A stretch of 55,838 bases of DNA from Bacteroidales bacterium UBA5382 (GCA_002409745.1 DHOU01000032.1:1-55838), one strand, 5' to 3'. Counted from the first letter of the stretch, positions 9,679-18,998 are shown. Notes: a model not told the origin generated them from the letters alone. Program-made: numbers and translations.

Positions 9679-11076
9679 ATGAAAAAGATTTTATTCTTTA
9701 TCGCCGCTTTGCTCGTATGTACCGGAGCATGGGCGCAAGACATCACCGGAAATTGGGTAGGTACTCTTGCCATTCAAGGCATTTCTCTAAAGTTAGTGTT
9801 CCATATAGAAAAAACAGCAGACGGTTATTCGGCCACCATGGACAGCCCCGACCAAGGCGGATTCGGATTACCTACAAGCCGCGTCGCTTTCGACGGAAAC
9901 CGCCTCGAACTGTCGGCCGGTCAATTGGGACTGTCCTACTCCGGCACCCTTGCCAATGATTCTATTAACGGCATCTTCCGGCAAGGCGGGTTACAACTTC
10001 CTCTCGTACTGAAACGGAGCGAACAAGACGCTTCTCCGACCATGAATCGTCCGCAAAATCCCCACCCGCCTTTTCCGTATGATGTAAAGGATGTTACCTT
10101 TCGAAATAACGATGCCGGAGTAACGCTGGCCGGAACGCTTACCTTGCCGAAAGGACAAGGGCCTTTTCCGGCGGTAGTATTGATTGCGGGTAGCGGTCCC
10201 AATGACCGCGACGAAACAATCTTCGGGCATAAACCGTTCCTTGTGCTCGCCGATCATCTTACCCGCCACGGATTTGCGGTGCTTCGTTACGATAAGCGAG
10301 GCATCGGCGCTTCGACAGGAGATTATGCGCATGCCCTCACCTTCGATTTTGCTCAAGATGCGGCCGCAGCAGTTCGTTTTTTACGGGAGCGGAAAGATAT
10401 CGATCGGGGAAAAGTCGCTCTTATCGGCCATAGCGAAGGAGGAGTAATCGCCCCAATGGTAGCGGCACAAGACGACGCTATCAAGGCCATTGTTTTGATG
10501 GCCGGGACGGGTGTGAAAGGAATTGAAGTCATTCTTTACCAGAATGAAGTATCGATGACGCAACAGAACCTGAAAACGGAAGACATTGAAAAATTACAAA
10601 GGAGCAACCGGGAGATTTTCGAAAGCCTTAGCCGCCGGCCGGACGCGCTACCCGATACCCCGGTCTTGCACAGCCAACTCATCCGGCTTTGGGAAGGACT
10701 TCCTCCCCAATCTAAACAGGGAACCGACAAAGATAAATTTATTCGCAGTAACTTAAAGGGATTACTCTCTCCCTGGTATCGTCATTTCCTGGCGCTCAAT
10801 CCCTCCGATTATCTTTTGAAAGTGAAATGTCCCGTGCTGGCGCTTAATGGAGAAAACGACCGGCAAGTATCGGCTGCGCAAAACCTCCAAGGTATTGCCA
10901 CGGCTTTACAAAAGGGAGGAAACAAGCATGTCACCGTCCGGTCGTATCCCAGACTGAACCATTTGTTTCAGGAAAGCCAAACCGGTTATGTGGATGAATA
11001 TGCACGGATAGAACAAACCCTTTCCCCGCAAGTGCTCGAAGATATTACTAACTGGATACGTACGCAAAACAATTAG
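9679..11076 (+). CDS. Secreted alpha/beta hydrolase (serine aminopeptidase-like)
   Basis: 465 residues with a clear signal peptide ending in TGAWAQ. An N-terminal beta-rich domain (about 20-115) precedes an alpha/beta-hydrolase core. The nucleophile is Ser252 in GHSEGG, the likely acid is the Asp in LNGENDRQV, and the His is in RLNHLFQ near the end. It probably cleaves an ester or peptide substrate in the periplasm; the actual substrate cannot be read from sequence. It is the last gene of the DUF2089/YIP1-like operon. No clear terminator follows. Confidence 0.85.
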   Translation: MKKILFFIAALLVCTGAWAQDITGNWVGTLAIQGISLKLVFHIEKTADGYSATMDSPDQGGFGLPTSRVAFDGNRLELSAGQLGLSYSGTLANDSINGIFRQGGLQLPLVLKRSEQDASPTMNRPQNPHPPFPYDVKDVTFRNNDAGVTLAGTLTLPKGQGPFPAVVLIAGSGPNDRDETIFGHKPFLVLADHLTRHGFAVLRYDKRGIGASTGDYAHALTFDFAQDAAAAVRFLRERKDIDRGKVALIGHSEGGVIAPMVAAQDDAIKAIVLMAGTGVKGIEVILYQNEVSMTQQNLKTEDIEKLQRSNREIFESLSRRPDALPDTPVLHSQLIRLWEGLPPQSKQGTDKDKFIRSNLKGLLSPWYRHFLALNPSDYLLKVKCPVLALNGENDRQVSAAQNLQGIATALQKGGNKHVTVRSYPRLNHLFQESQTGYVDEYARIEQTLSPQVLEDITNWIRTQNN

Positions 11077-11195
11077 TTTCCGGCCTGCAACAGAGCTTCC
11101 AACAGCGTGTTCTGTCCGGGGATTTGCAGGCTGATTACTGATCGCCGGCAGAGGACTTCGAATATTTTAAATCTTTTTATTTTTATATACATCTG

Positions 11196-11226
11196 CTTGT
11201 GAATATCTAAAATTTAGCTAACTTCG
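11196..11226 (+). promoter_or_regulatory. Promoter upstream of the cobalamin riboswitch
   Basis: CTTG (11196-11199), 19 bases, then TAACTTCG (11219-11226), a near-match to TTTG-N19-TAnnTTTG. Predicted transcription starts near 11233, just before the first paired element of the riboswitch. Confidence 0.6.
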
Positions 11227-11232
11227 TATTCA

Positions 11233-11412
11233 ATTTCGGTGAGTCACCTTTATTTTTTCAAAGCGTGACGAGAGGGAATCAGGTGAAAATCCTGAACAGA
11301 CCCGCTGCTGTAAGCTCCGCAAAGAGTCTTTGAACATTACCAACAGTCCACTTTTTCCATCGGAAAAGGGAAGGCCGTTCAAAGATGGAGCAAGTCAGAA
11401 AACCTGCCGGAA
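11233..11412 (+). promoter_or_regulatory. Cobalamin (B12) riboswitch
   Basis: The conserved core is plain: GGGAATCAGGTGAAAATCC (11274-11292) followed by ACAGACCCGCTGCTGTAA (11296-11313). A 9-bp stem TCTTTGAAC / GTTCAAAGA brackets the variable arm. The B12-box-like element CAAGTCAGAAAACCTGCC ends near 11408. Such RNAs repress transport or synthesis genes when adenosyl- or other cobalamins are present. Unusually, the first downstream start codon is about 365 bases away, so the ribosome site of that gene cannot be sequestered by the aptamer directly. Confidence 0.93.
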
Positions 11413-11779
11413 GGGTATTAGTTATAAAGCTTTCGCGGAATAAAGCTGAGACACATCACTTACAAACGTCCACTTTGAATTTACCTTTCAAGGCATGCGA
11501 CGCATCTTTAACATGTATTTCTGATTTTATTCTTTCCGAAGGCATTTATTAATTTAAAGTTTCGCAGGTTGTGTCAACCCTCTAAAACGCGTCGCGGATA
11601 ATTGCTTGCGGCGACAGTGCGCGCTTCACGGATAATGGCTCCGCCGATCATGCGCTTCGCGCGATGCTAATGGATAACCGACAACTCACGAAACTTACTT
11701 GCGGAAGTTAAAGAATATTGCTTTTGACGGACTTGTATGAAACAATCATACAAGTTTAACGAGGAACAAGAATAAAAGA
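11413..11779 (+). promoter_or_regulatory. Long structured leader between riboswitch and first receptor gene
   Basis: No gene is seen in these 367 bases. A 16-base segment at 11559-11574 pairs at 13 of 16 positions with 11680-11695. Inside it GGATAA recurs three times among GC-rich inverted words (GTCGC...GCGAC, GCGCTTCGCGC). A perfect 9-bp hairpin, ACTTGTATG / CATACAAGT, sits at 11731-11755, about 24 bases before the start codon. It may be the riboswitch expression platform, but that is inference. Confidence 0.5.
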
Positions 11780-13942
11780 ATGAAAACAAAACTATTACTG
11801 TTGGCATTCGTTTGCGGTTTATCCGTTAATGCTATAGCGCAGCTAAAGTTGAAAGGGATAGTCGTAAATAATAAAAACCAAGCGGTATCCAATGTCAATG
11901 TACGGTTGGAAAAAACGACCATTGGAACGGCAACCGATGAAAAAGGACGATTTGAGCTTAATGCGCCCGAAGGCGAGTATATTTTGCGCGCAAGCCGGTT
12001 GGACTATGAAACCGTTCGCGAAAAGATCGGCGAATCGAGAATTGATCTGGTACTGCGACTGACGGAATCAGTCTTAAACCTAAACGAAGTGGTGGTGACG
12101 GGAACGGGGACACACCGGAAACTGAAAGACTCTCCCGTTGCAATTGAAGCTATTACACAAAAAGAACTGAAAAATGCCGCTTTCCCTTCATTCGAAAATG
12201 CAATGATAGCCCTGGAGCCTTCACTGACTTTCAGTCCGAACGCGATGGGTCCTTATATGCAACTGAACGGATTATCGAACCGCTATATCCTGGGATTGGT
12301 AGATGGGAAAAAATTGGGCGGCGACATCAACGGCAATACCGATCTTGCACGTATTAACATGTCGAATGTGAAGCGGATAGAGATTCTGAAAGGAGCGGCA
12401 TCCTCCCTGTACGGTTCGGAAGCTATCGCCGGCGTAATCAATATCATTACGGAAAAAAGGAAAGAAAAAACCTATATTACTTCGAATACCCGATATGGGG
12501 AATACGGCCAATTCACCCAAGGAGCAAATATCGATTTGAATTTTGGAATATTCGGCTCTTCAACATCTTACCAACGTAATCAATCGGACGGCTGGCAGTT
12601 GAGCAACGTGACATTGGATAAAAACGGCGAATTGGTACATACGGATGCACAAACGTCTCAACGCTTTCAATCAAACATTCTAAGCCAGAGATTCACGCTT
12701 TCGCCCACCGAAAAGCTGAGTTTATATGCAGAGGGCAGCTTATATGATAAAAAATTTAAACGTCCCAAAACCGTGACGGATTATAATATGCTGTATGAAG
12801 ATTATACGGCCGGTTTGGGCGGAAGATACCTGTTGAAGAAGAATGGCTACCTCTCCTTTGATATGAATACGGATAACTTTGATTATTCTCAAATATACAT
12901 AAATGAAAACAAGGCGCATAAGGTAGGGGATGAATCGTTGGTACGCCGGCAACAATACTACCATGCGAACCTGAAAGGGGTTTTCGGCATGGGAAAGTTT
13001 AACAAGCTGTCTGTAGGAGCGGAATACAGGCTTGATTATCTCAAACATGTAGATGTGACGGGAGGGGAAAAAGACGTTTATAACACGGCCCTGTATGCAC
13101 AAGATGAGATAAGGCTTTTGAATAACAGATTGCAGATTGTTCCGGGAGTCCGGTATGTTTACCACGAAACATTTAAAAACCGGTTGACGCCGAAGATTTC
13201 GGCCATGTATTCGCTTGACAACATAAACTTCCGGGCATCCTATGCCGCAGGATTCCGGGCGCCCGACCTGAAACAACTCTATTATTATTCGGAAGGAAAA
13301 ACGACCATAACTTTTGGAAATACCGATTTGAAACCCGAATCCTCCGATTATTATTCTGCCGGAATTGAATATTATTCCCATAATTTTACTGTTTCGGTCA
13401 ATGGATACCTCAACGAAGTAAAAAATATTATAGAAAAAGAAAGCATCCCGCGCGAACCGGGCGATCCGGCCTATATCACCAAAAGGGACAAATATGTCAA
13501 CAGAGATAAGGCGCGTATCCGCGGAGTGGATTTTTCTTTTGAGTATTATATGGGAGCCGGTTTGAGTGCGGGTGGCGGATATGCCTACGTCAAGGCAAAG
13601 AATTTGGAAACAGGCGCTGATTTGCAACGCATCAGCCGGCATACCGGCAATGTCAATGTAAATTGGGCGAAAGATTGGGGAAGGGTTAAGTCCAACTTCA
13701 ATATCAACGGACGCCTACAGAGCAAGCGCTATTTTTCGGATGACTGGGCGCGGGCCTATCAACTATGGAACTTCACCTCGAGGCACACGTTGAAGAGTTT
13801 TCACGGAATTGTGTTTGAACCCGGTTTCGGTATTGAGAATATCTTCAACTTTGTGGATGATAAACCTTACGGAAGCAGTTATGCGACATTATCTCCGGGA
13901 AGGACTGTGTTTGTCAGTTTGTCAGTTAAATTCAGCAACTAA
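11780..13942 (+). CDS. TonB-dependent outer-membrane receptor, BtuB-like (first paralogue)
   Basis: 720 residues. A signal peptide ends at NAIAQ, followed by a carboxypeptidase-like regulatory domain (about 22-95), the plug starting LNLNEVVVTGTGT with the hallmark IEILKGAASSLYGSEAIAGVINIIT, and a 22-strand barrel ending in FVSLSVKFSN. Under the cobalamin riboswitch it most likely imports a corrinoid across the outer membrane with TonB energy. The next gene, 2 bases on, is a clear paralogue. A related tetrapyrrole as substrate remains possible given the chelatase-like lipoprotein at the end of the operon. Confidence 0.9.
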   Translation: MKTKLLLLAFVCGLSVNAIAQLKLKGIVVNNKNQAVSNVNVRLEKTTIGTATDEKGRFELNAPEGEYILRASRLDYETVREKIGESRIDLVLRLTESVLNLNEVVVTGTGTHRKLKDSPVAIEAITQKELKNAAFPSFENAMIALEPSLTFSPNAMGPYMQLNGLSNRYILGLVDGKKLGGDINGNTDLARINMSNVKRIEILKGAASSLYGSEAIAGVINIITEKRKEKTYITSNTRYGEYGQFTQGANIDLNFGIFGSSTSYQRNQSDGWQLSNVTLDKNGELVHTDAQTSQRFQSNILSQRFTLSPTEKLSLYAEGSLYDKKFKRPKTVTDYNMLYEDYTAGLGGRYLLKKNGYLSFDMNTDNFDYSQIYINENKAHKVGDESLVRRQQYYHANLKGVFGMGKFNKLSVGAEYRLDYLKHVDVTGGEKDVYNTALYAQDEIRLLNNRLQIVPGVRYVYHETFKNRLTPKISAMYSLDNINFRASYAAGFRAPDLKQLYYYSEGKTTITFGNTDLKPESSDYYSAGIEYYSHNFTVSVNGYLNEVKNIIEKESIPREPGDPAYITKRDKYVNRDKARIRGVDFSFEYYMGAGLSAGGGYAYVKAKNLETGADLQRISRHTGNVNVNWAKDWGRVKSNFNINGRLQSKRYFSDDWARAYQLWNFTSRHTLKSFHGIVFEPGFGIENIFNFVDDKPYGSSYATLSPGRTVFVSLSVKFSN

Positions 13943-14007
13943 AAATGAGCGTAAAAAATATTGCTTTAGCAGAGCCTAAAGGTTGTTTGCCGGAATCGGG
14001 AACGGGG

Positions 14008-16278
14008 ATGCGGAACTTTTTTATCCTGCTGCTCTTTGCCGGATGTGTTGCGAACGTTTCCGCACAAGGAAAAGTCAGGTTATCGGGCGTTATTTTCGAA
14101 AAGAGCCGTTCGCCTGTCGGGCAAGCGCTCGTATCGATCGAAAAGACAGCGCAAAAAACGTATTCCGACGCTAACGGATATTATTCCCTTGAACTTGCCG
14201 GGGGAAACTATACGGTTGTTGTATCCGCGTTAGGATATGAAACGCAGAAACGGGACATTGACCTAAGCGGCGAGGGCGTGAATGCCGATTTCCGCCTGGA
14301 GCCGGTATCTTTTTCGCTGAATGAAATCGTCGTTACCGGAACCGGCACGCCGCACTATTTCAAGGATGCGCCCGTACAGACAGAGGTGATTTCGGGAGCG
14401 GCGTTGAATGAATATGCCGGACGTGATATAGAAGAGGTGATCGGAGGGCTATCGGCGGGGCTTACGTTCAACCCCAACGATATGGGCAGCAATGTTCAAC
14501 TGAACGGGTTGAAAAATGACTATATCCTGATATTGATAGACGGCAAACGAATCAACGGTGACGTGGGCGGGCAAAATGATTTGAGCCGCATTAACTTTCA
14601 TAATATAGAGCGCATCGAAATCGTAAAGGGGGCCTCGTCTTCGCTCTACGGATCGGATGCCATAGGAGGAGTGATCAATTTTATATCCAAAAGGAATACC
14701 GATAAATGGAGCGCGGCCAATACGACCCGCATCGGGGCATACGGCGACCTGAACCAAAGCAACCGGATAGGATTTATCCGCGGCAAATGGAACTCAACGA
14801 CTTCTTTTTCGGGCAGGCGCACCGACGGCTGGAAAAATACCGATTTGGAATATCACCGCGGAAAACTGGTCGAAAACAGTGTGACCCGCACCGTCAACCG
14901 CAGTACAAACTACACCGTTTCGGAAAACCTGACGTACCAATTGAGCAAATCATTCAAATGGACTGCCGACGCTTCTTTTTATGAGAAGCATACGTACCGG
15001 CCGACAGGTATTCCCCAATGGCGCTTTTACGATTTCTATTACCGCGACCAACATTACGCCACAGGAGGACGGTATGAAATGAAAAACAAAAATTATCTTT
15101 CGCTGGATGTGGATTATGACAAAAACGACTATTTCTACGATTATACCAGCCGCGATTATACGGATCATTTCGATGAGAACGGCAAGCGGATTGTATATTA
15201 TCCCGGCGACCGTGCCCTGCAAACCTCACAGCGCCGCCGGATGGGCAATATGAAAGGGGTTTTTCATTTAGGCGAACAGCATACACTTAGTTCGGGCGTG
15301 GAATATCTTCATGAAAAGTTGGTCGCACCTTACCGGTTGAAAAATAACGAAGCATCGGCTTACACCCTGAGCGTCTATATTCAGGAAGAATGGAACCCGA
15401 CGGAGAAAATCAACATTACCGGAGGAATGCGGCTGGCAGAACATAAAGCATTCGGAAAGAGCCTGACGCCCAAAATATCCGGGCTCTACAAAATCAATGA
15501 CTTTTCGTTGCGCGCCACGTATGCCAATGGATTCAAGACGCCGACCGTTAAGGAATTGTATTATCATTATCATGCAACCATCATGAGCAAGCTTAAGGCG
15601 TATTACGGAAATGAACGGTTAAAGCCCCAACAGTCCGATTATTACGCCATAGGAGCCGAATACAATACGCCCCGTATACAGGCAAGCCTGACGGCCTACC
15701 ACAACCGGATCGGGAACATTATCTCGCTTCAACATACGGAAACTTCTTACGAAGACAGGCAGCTCCTGGTGGAAGAAACCATGCGGTATGTAAATCTGTC
15801 GAAAGGTAGAATTTACGGCCTCGACGTTTCGTTCCATGTGAATTTGCCGCACCAAATTGAAGCAGGCGGCACATACAGTTACCTGAATGCTAAAGAACAG
15901 CGCACGGATGACGAAGAGGCGGAAGATTATATGAAGTATGTCCATATAAACGGCACGGCGCATCACAACGTCACTTTCCAGTCGTCGTGGCGACATGCAT
16001 GGAAAAAATATACTATGGGAATCAGTATTTACGGCCGCTACCAATCGGAACGGTATTATACCTCCGACGGCAATGCCAAGCCCTATCAATTATGGCGTAT
16101 AAACAGCGTCCATAGTTTTTTCGATAAGAAAAGATTTCCAGTCGATGTACATGTCGGCATAGACAATCTATTTAATTATGTAGATCGTACGCCTTTCGGG
16201 CACAACAGAGGGACAACCAGCCCGGGGCGTACACTTTACGCATCGGTGACAATCAAATTTCAACATTCAGATAAATAA
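14008..16278 (+). CDS. TonB-dependent outer-membrane receptor (second paralogue)
   Basis: About 756 residues from the ATG at 14008, which gives a normal signal peptide (MRNFFILLLFAGCVANVSAQ). An in-frame ATG at 13945 would add 21 residues lacking signal character. Domains follow the first receptor: regulatory beta domain, plug with IEIVKGASSSLYGSDAIGGVINFIS, barrel ending YASVTIKFQHSDK. The two share matching blocks such as LTFxPNxMG and QLNGLxNxYIL, showing duplication. Divergence in the loops suggests different ligands or cooperation with different partners. Riboswitch-controlled by position. Confidence 0.88.
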   Translation: MRNFFILLLFAGCVANVSAQGKVRLSGVIFEKSRSPVGQALVSIEKTAQKTYSDANGYYSLELAGGNYTVVVSALGYETQKRDIDLSGEGVNADFRLEPVSFSLNEIVVTGTGTPHYFKDAPVQTEVISGAALNEYAGRDIEEVIGGLSAGLTFNPNDMGSNVQLNGLKNDYILILIDGKRINGDVGGQNDLSRINFHNIERIEIVKGASSSLYGSDAIGGVINFISKRNTDKWSAANTTRIGAYGDLNQSNRIGFIRGKWNSTTSFSGRRTDGWKNTDLEYHRGKLVENSVTRTVNRSTNYTVSENLTYQLSKSFKWTADASFYEKHTYRPTGIPQWRFYDFYYRDQHYATGGRYEMKNKNYLSLDVDYDKNDYFYDYTSRDYTDHFDENGKRIVYYPGDRALQTSQRRRMGNMKGVFHLGEQHTLSSGVEYLHEKLVAPYRLKNNEASAYTLSVYIQEEWNPTEKINITGGMRLAEHKAFGKSLTPKISGLYKINDFSLRATYANGFKTPTVKELYYHYHATIMSKLKAYYGNERLKPQQSDYYAIGAEYNTPRIQASLTAYHNRIGNIISLQHTETSYEDRQLLVEETMRYVNLSKGRIYGLDVSFHVNLPHQIEAGGTYSYLNAKEQRTDDEEAEDYMKYVHINGTAHHNVTFQSSWRHAWKKYTMGISIYGRYQSERYYTSDGNAKPYQLWRINSVHSFFDKKRFPVDVHVGIDNLFNYVDRTPFGHNRGTTSPGRTLYASVTIKFQHSDK

Positions 16279-16309
16279 CATTTTTATTATTCATTTAAAA
16301 CAATGTATT

Positions 16310-17383
16310 ATGAACAAATTTCTTAAATTCTGTTTCTCCCTGACACTCATTCTGTCAGCCGGTTTTATCACGTCATGCGGTGAGGACGATCCCGCCCCGT
16401 ACGGCGACCGTGATGCGGTCAGCATAACCAAAAAGAACCCGACAGCCTTGTTGCTTTGCTCTTTCGGCAGTACCTACGAACAACCTCAGGCTACTTACGA
16501 CAAGATCATCAAAGATTATCAGGAAGCGTATCCCAACACCGACATTTACATGTCGTTCACTTCGCGCACTATTGTATCGCGCGTGTATGCACAAATAGGA
16601 AAAGCTTACGCGCAACCCGACTTGTGGCTCGAGGCCATCGGAAAGGCAGGTTACCAAACCGTGTATGTGCAATCCCTTCATATTATTCCGGGCGAAGAGT
16701 ATCTGAGTTTGATGAATACGGACGTAAAAAAGAACTTTATGATTCCTTACGCAGACGTCAAGGTCGCAAAAAGCCCTTGTCTGCTCGAGACGGAAGAAGA
16801 TGTGGACAAAGTCGCCAAAATCCTGTACGACTTTTATAAAGAGCGGTTGACAAAAGGCGAAGTGGTGGCGCTAATGGGCCACGGCAACCCCGACAGGGAA
16901 TACAATCATGCCAATTTGCGTTACGAACAGTTGGAAGAGGCCTTGCAAAAGCTTAGCGGGGAGAAAAATATTTTCGTCGGCACTGTTGATTGGGGCGACC
17001 AGATGTTTACGCATATCCGCGAAGAACTTGTTGCATATGCCGAAAGGAAAAACAAAACGCCTCAAGAAGTGACGGTCAATCTGTCCCCGTTGATGTCGAT
17101 TGCCGGCGACCATGCCCAGAACGACCTTCTCGGCGGACTGGAAGACGGACAAACCCTGGACAAGGTCAATCCGGAAGAACCCGACCACGATGCCCAATAC
17201 AGTTGGAAATTAAAATTGGAGAAGCTCGGCTTCACCATCAGTCCGGAAGGTGCAACCACCGATCCGGCGAAATTCAACGTAATCGGGTTGGGCGATCATA
17301 AGGCAATCCGCGCCATCTGGCTCGACCACATGAAAAAGGCCGTTAAAGATGCAACATCATGGCACGAACATTTAGGCGACTAA
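16310..17383 (+). CDS. CbiK-like chelatase lipoprotein (cobaltochelatase / hemin-binding family)
   Basis: 357 residues with a lipobox (ITSC, Cys at residue 23), so it is lipid-anchored outside the cytoplasm. The class II chelatase fold is marked by TALLLCSFGSTYEQ, LMGHGNPD with His191, and MSIAGDHAQNDLLG with His268, corresponding to the metal-binding histidines of CbiK. The third position, Glu in VEG of known CbiK, reads GTVDWGD here (Asp227). Extracytoplasmic CbiK relatives include P. gingivalis IhtB, described as a hemin-binding lipoprotein, so insertion of cobalt, removal of metal, or simple tetrapyrrole binding are all possible. It ends the riboswitch operon. Confidence 0.88.
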   Translation: MNKFLKFCFSLTLILSAGFITSCGEDDPAPYGDRDAVSITKKNPTALLLCSFGSTYEQPQATYDKIIKDYQEAYPNTDIYMSFTSRTIVSRVYAQIGKAYAQPDLWLEAIGKAGYQTVYVQSLHIIPGEEYLSLMNTDVKKNFMIPYADVKVAKSPCLLETEEDVDKVAKILYDFYKERLTKGEVVALMGHGNPDREYNHANLRYEQLEEALQKLSGEKNIFVGTVDWGDQMFTHIREELVAYAERKNKTPQEVTVNLSPLMSIAGDHAQNDLLGGLEDGQTLDKVNPEEPDHDAQYSWKLKLEKLGFTISPEGATTDPAKFNVIGLGDHKAIRAIWLDHMKKAVKDATSWHEHLGD

Positions 17384-17407
17384 CATGATTTCGAGATGAT
17401 CGCCGAC

Positions 17408-17450
17408 AAAATCCCGGACAACTCTGGACAAAGATGCCCGGGATTTTTTT
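17408..17450 (+). terminator. Rho-independent terminator of the riboswitch operon
   Basis: AAATCCCGG (17408-17416) pairs with CCGGGATTT (17438-17446), running into seven T residues (17444-17450). It lies 25 bases after the CbiK-like gene. Confidence 0.85.
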
Positions 17451-17481
17451 AGCTTCAACCTTACATCAACCATCACGAGGC

Positions 17482-18159
17482 CTATCCTTCGAACTCAAAG
17501 CGTAAGGCATCGAAGATCTCCCGCCCGGCGGGCCGCAGCGAGTGTTGGAACGATCCTATCTTATGCATGACTTCCGCCGCACGATCGCCGGAAACGCGGC
17601 CATAAAACCGCAACACATTGAGCGCGGCCTGACGCAGCACGATCGATTCGTTCTCTAAATCGCCACAAGCCGCTTCGAGCAACGCTCCTCCGGGAATATT
17701 CTCCGACAAAGGCGAAGCGGCGAGGCATAACCGGGCATACAACCAATAGCCCGTGGCGCGTACCGACTCATCCGCATCGCTTATCCACCGCTCCACCAAC
17801 ACACCGGCCGTATCGAGTTTCTGCAACAGGTTCATGCACCACTGCTCCCGTATCTCCTGATAAGGAATTTCGCGCACCCATAGTTCGGCCGTATCCGTAG
17901 AAAACTCGTGCGGGGGATACAGCATGGTAGCCAATATCTTGAGTTCGCGCACATCCTCGTTCCACAGCCTTTGGGCCAGGTCTTTGTTTGGTGTATACTT
18001 TGCGGCGATGCGTTTCAGGCGGAGAATCTCCACGCCGAAATTCATGCGGTAATGTACGCCCTTATCGCGCATGCCGGCCGCGGCAATACCGTTCATGTAG
18101 CGCCGCAGGTCCGTCCTGATTTTTCGTATTATATCGTTTATTGATTCTTCCATCTTCAT
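17482..18159 (-). CDS. HEAT-repeat protein of the AlkD-like DNA alkylation repair family
   Basis: About 225 residues, almost wholly helical. LAQRLWNEDVRELKILATML matches the repeat in AlkD-type glycosylases (W/E/R pattern), and further repeats contain DADESVRATGYWLYARL and LENESIVLRQAALNVL. AlkD removes alkylated bases without flipping them; many relatives are uncharacterised, so activity is uncertain. An in-frame TTG at 18174 overlaps a TATTTTTG promoter box (18179-18172), so the start is placed at the ATG at 18159; 18153 is also possible. The gene diverges from pepE. Confidence 0.7.
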   Translation of the reverse strand: MKMEESINDIIRKIRTDLRRYMNGIAAAGMRDKGVHYRMNFGVEILRLKRIAAKYTPNKDLAQRLWNEDVRELKILATMLYPPHEFSTDTAELWVREIPYQEIREQWCMNLLQKLDTAGVLVERWISDADESVRATGYWLYARLCLAASPLSENIPGGALLEAACGDLENESIVLRQAALNVLRFYGRVSGDRAAEVMHKIGSFQHSLRPAGREIFDALRFEFEG

Positions 18160-18270
18160 TTTATTCGTGTGCAAAAATAATTTATTCCCGCGTCATATCG
18201 CCCGTTTTAGCCTTTTTCGTTATATTTGCACCTATATATAATAAAAACAAGACCAAAAAACAATGATGAT

Positions 18271-18978
18271 ATGAGACTATTGTTGATCAGCAATTCTACC
18301 AATCCGGGTGAAGGGTATCTGGAACATCCGAAAGAAACTATCAGGGAATTTTTAGGAGAGAAGACGAAAAACGCCGTGTTTATCCCTTACGCGGCCGTCA
18401 CTTTTTCGTTTGACGAATACGAAGCCCGGGTAAATGCGCGCTTTGCCCAAATAGGCCATCGCGTGACGGGCATCCATCGCTTTATCAATCCGGTGGAAGC
18501 TATCGAAAACGCCGAAGCCATTGTCGTTGGAGGCGGCAACACCTGGCAGCTCGTCAAGATGCTGCAAGAGAGAAAACTCATGAAAGCTATCCGTAAAAAG
18601 GTTCGCCAAGGCACGCCTTATATCGGCTGGAGCGCCGGATCGAACATCGCCTGCCCCACCCTGCGCACAACCAACGACATGCCCATCGCGGAGCCGTTGA
18701 AATTTAAAACGTTGAACCTGGTGCCTTTCCAAATCAACCCGCATTATCTCGATGAAAACCCGGCCAACCACGGCGGCGAAACGCGCGAGGTGCGCATCAA
18801 CGAGTTTATCGAAGTCAACCGCGACCTGTATGTGGTGGGATTGCGCGAGGGGACATCGCTGCTGCTCGAAGAGGACGAACTGGTGCTCATCGGCAACCGC
18901 AAGGCGCGCGTTTTCCATTACGGGGAGGATCCTCGCGAGCTGTCGAACGAAGACGACTTCAGTTTCCTGTTGCGATAA
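18271..18978 (+). CDS. pepE: Dipeptidase E (alpha-aspartyl dipeptidase, S51)
   Basis: 235 residues, close to the E. coli enzyme. It cleaves Asp-X dipeptides in the cytoplasm. The nucleophile is in GWSAGSN, with VVGGGNTWQL before it, TTNDMPI after it, and the His in NPHYLDENP. The start ATG at 18271 gives MRLLLISNSTN, the normal N-terminus; an upstream in-frame start at 18226 lies inside a TATATTTG box (18221-18228). The AraC-type gene begins 20 bases downstream. Confidence 0.93.
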   Translation: MRLLLISNSTNPGEGYLEHPKETIREFLGEKTKNAVFIPYAAVTFSFDEYEARVNARFAQIGHRVTGIHRFINPVEAIENAEAIVVGGGNTWQLVKMLQERKLMKAIRKKVRQGTPYIGWSAGSNIACPTLRTTNDMPIAEPLKFKTLNLVPFQINPHYLDENPANHGGETREVRINEFIEVNRDLYVVGLREGTSLLLEEDELVLIGNRKARVFHYGEDPRELSNEDDFSFLLR

Positions 18979-18998
18979 CATTACAGGCCGTTGATTCG

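Noticed and set aside
12740..13642. 300-codon open frame antisense to the first receptor gene
   Set aside because: It lies wholly within a clear TonB-dependent receptor on the other strand, has no recognisable domain and is low-complexity hydrophobic; a shadow of the real gene.
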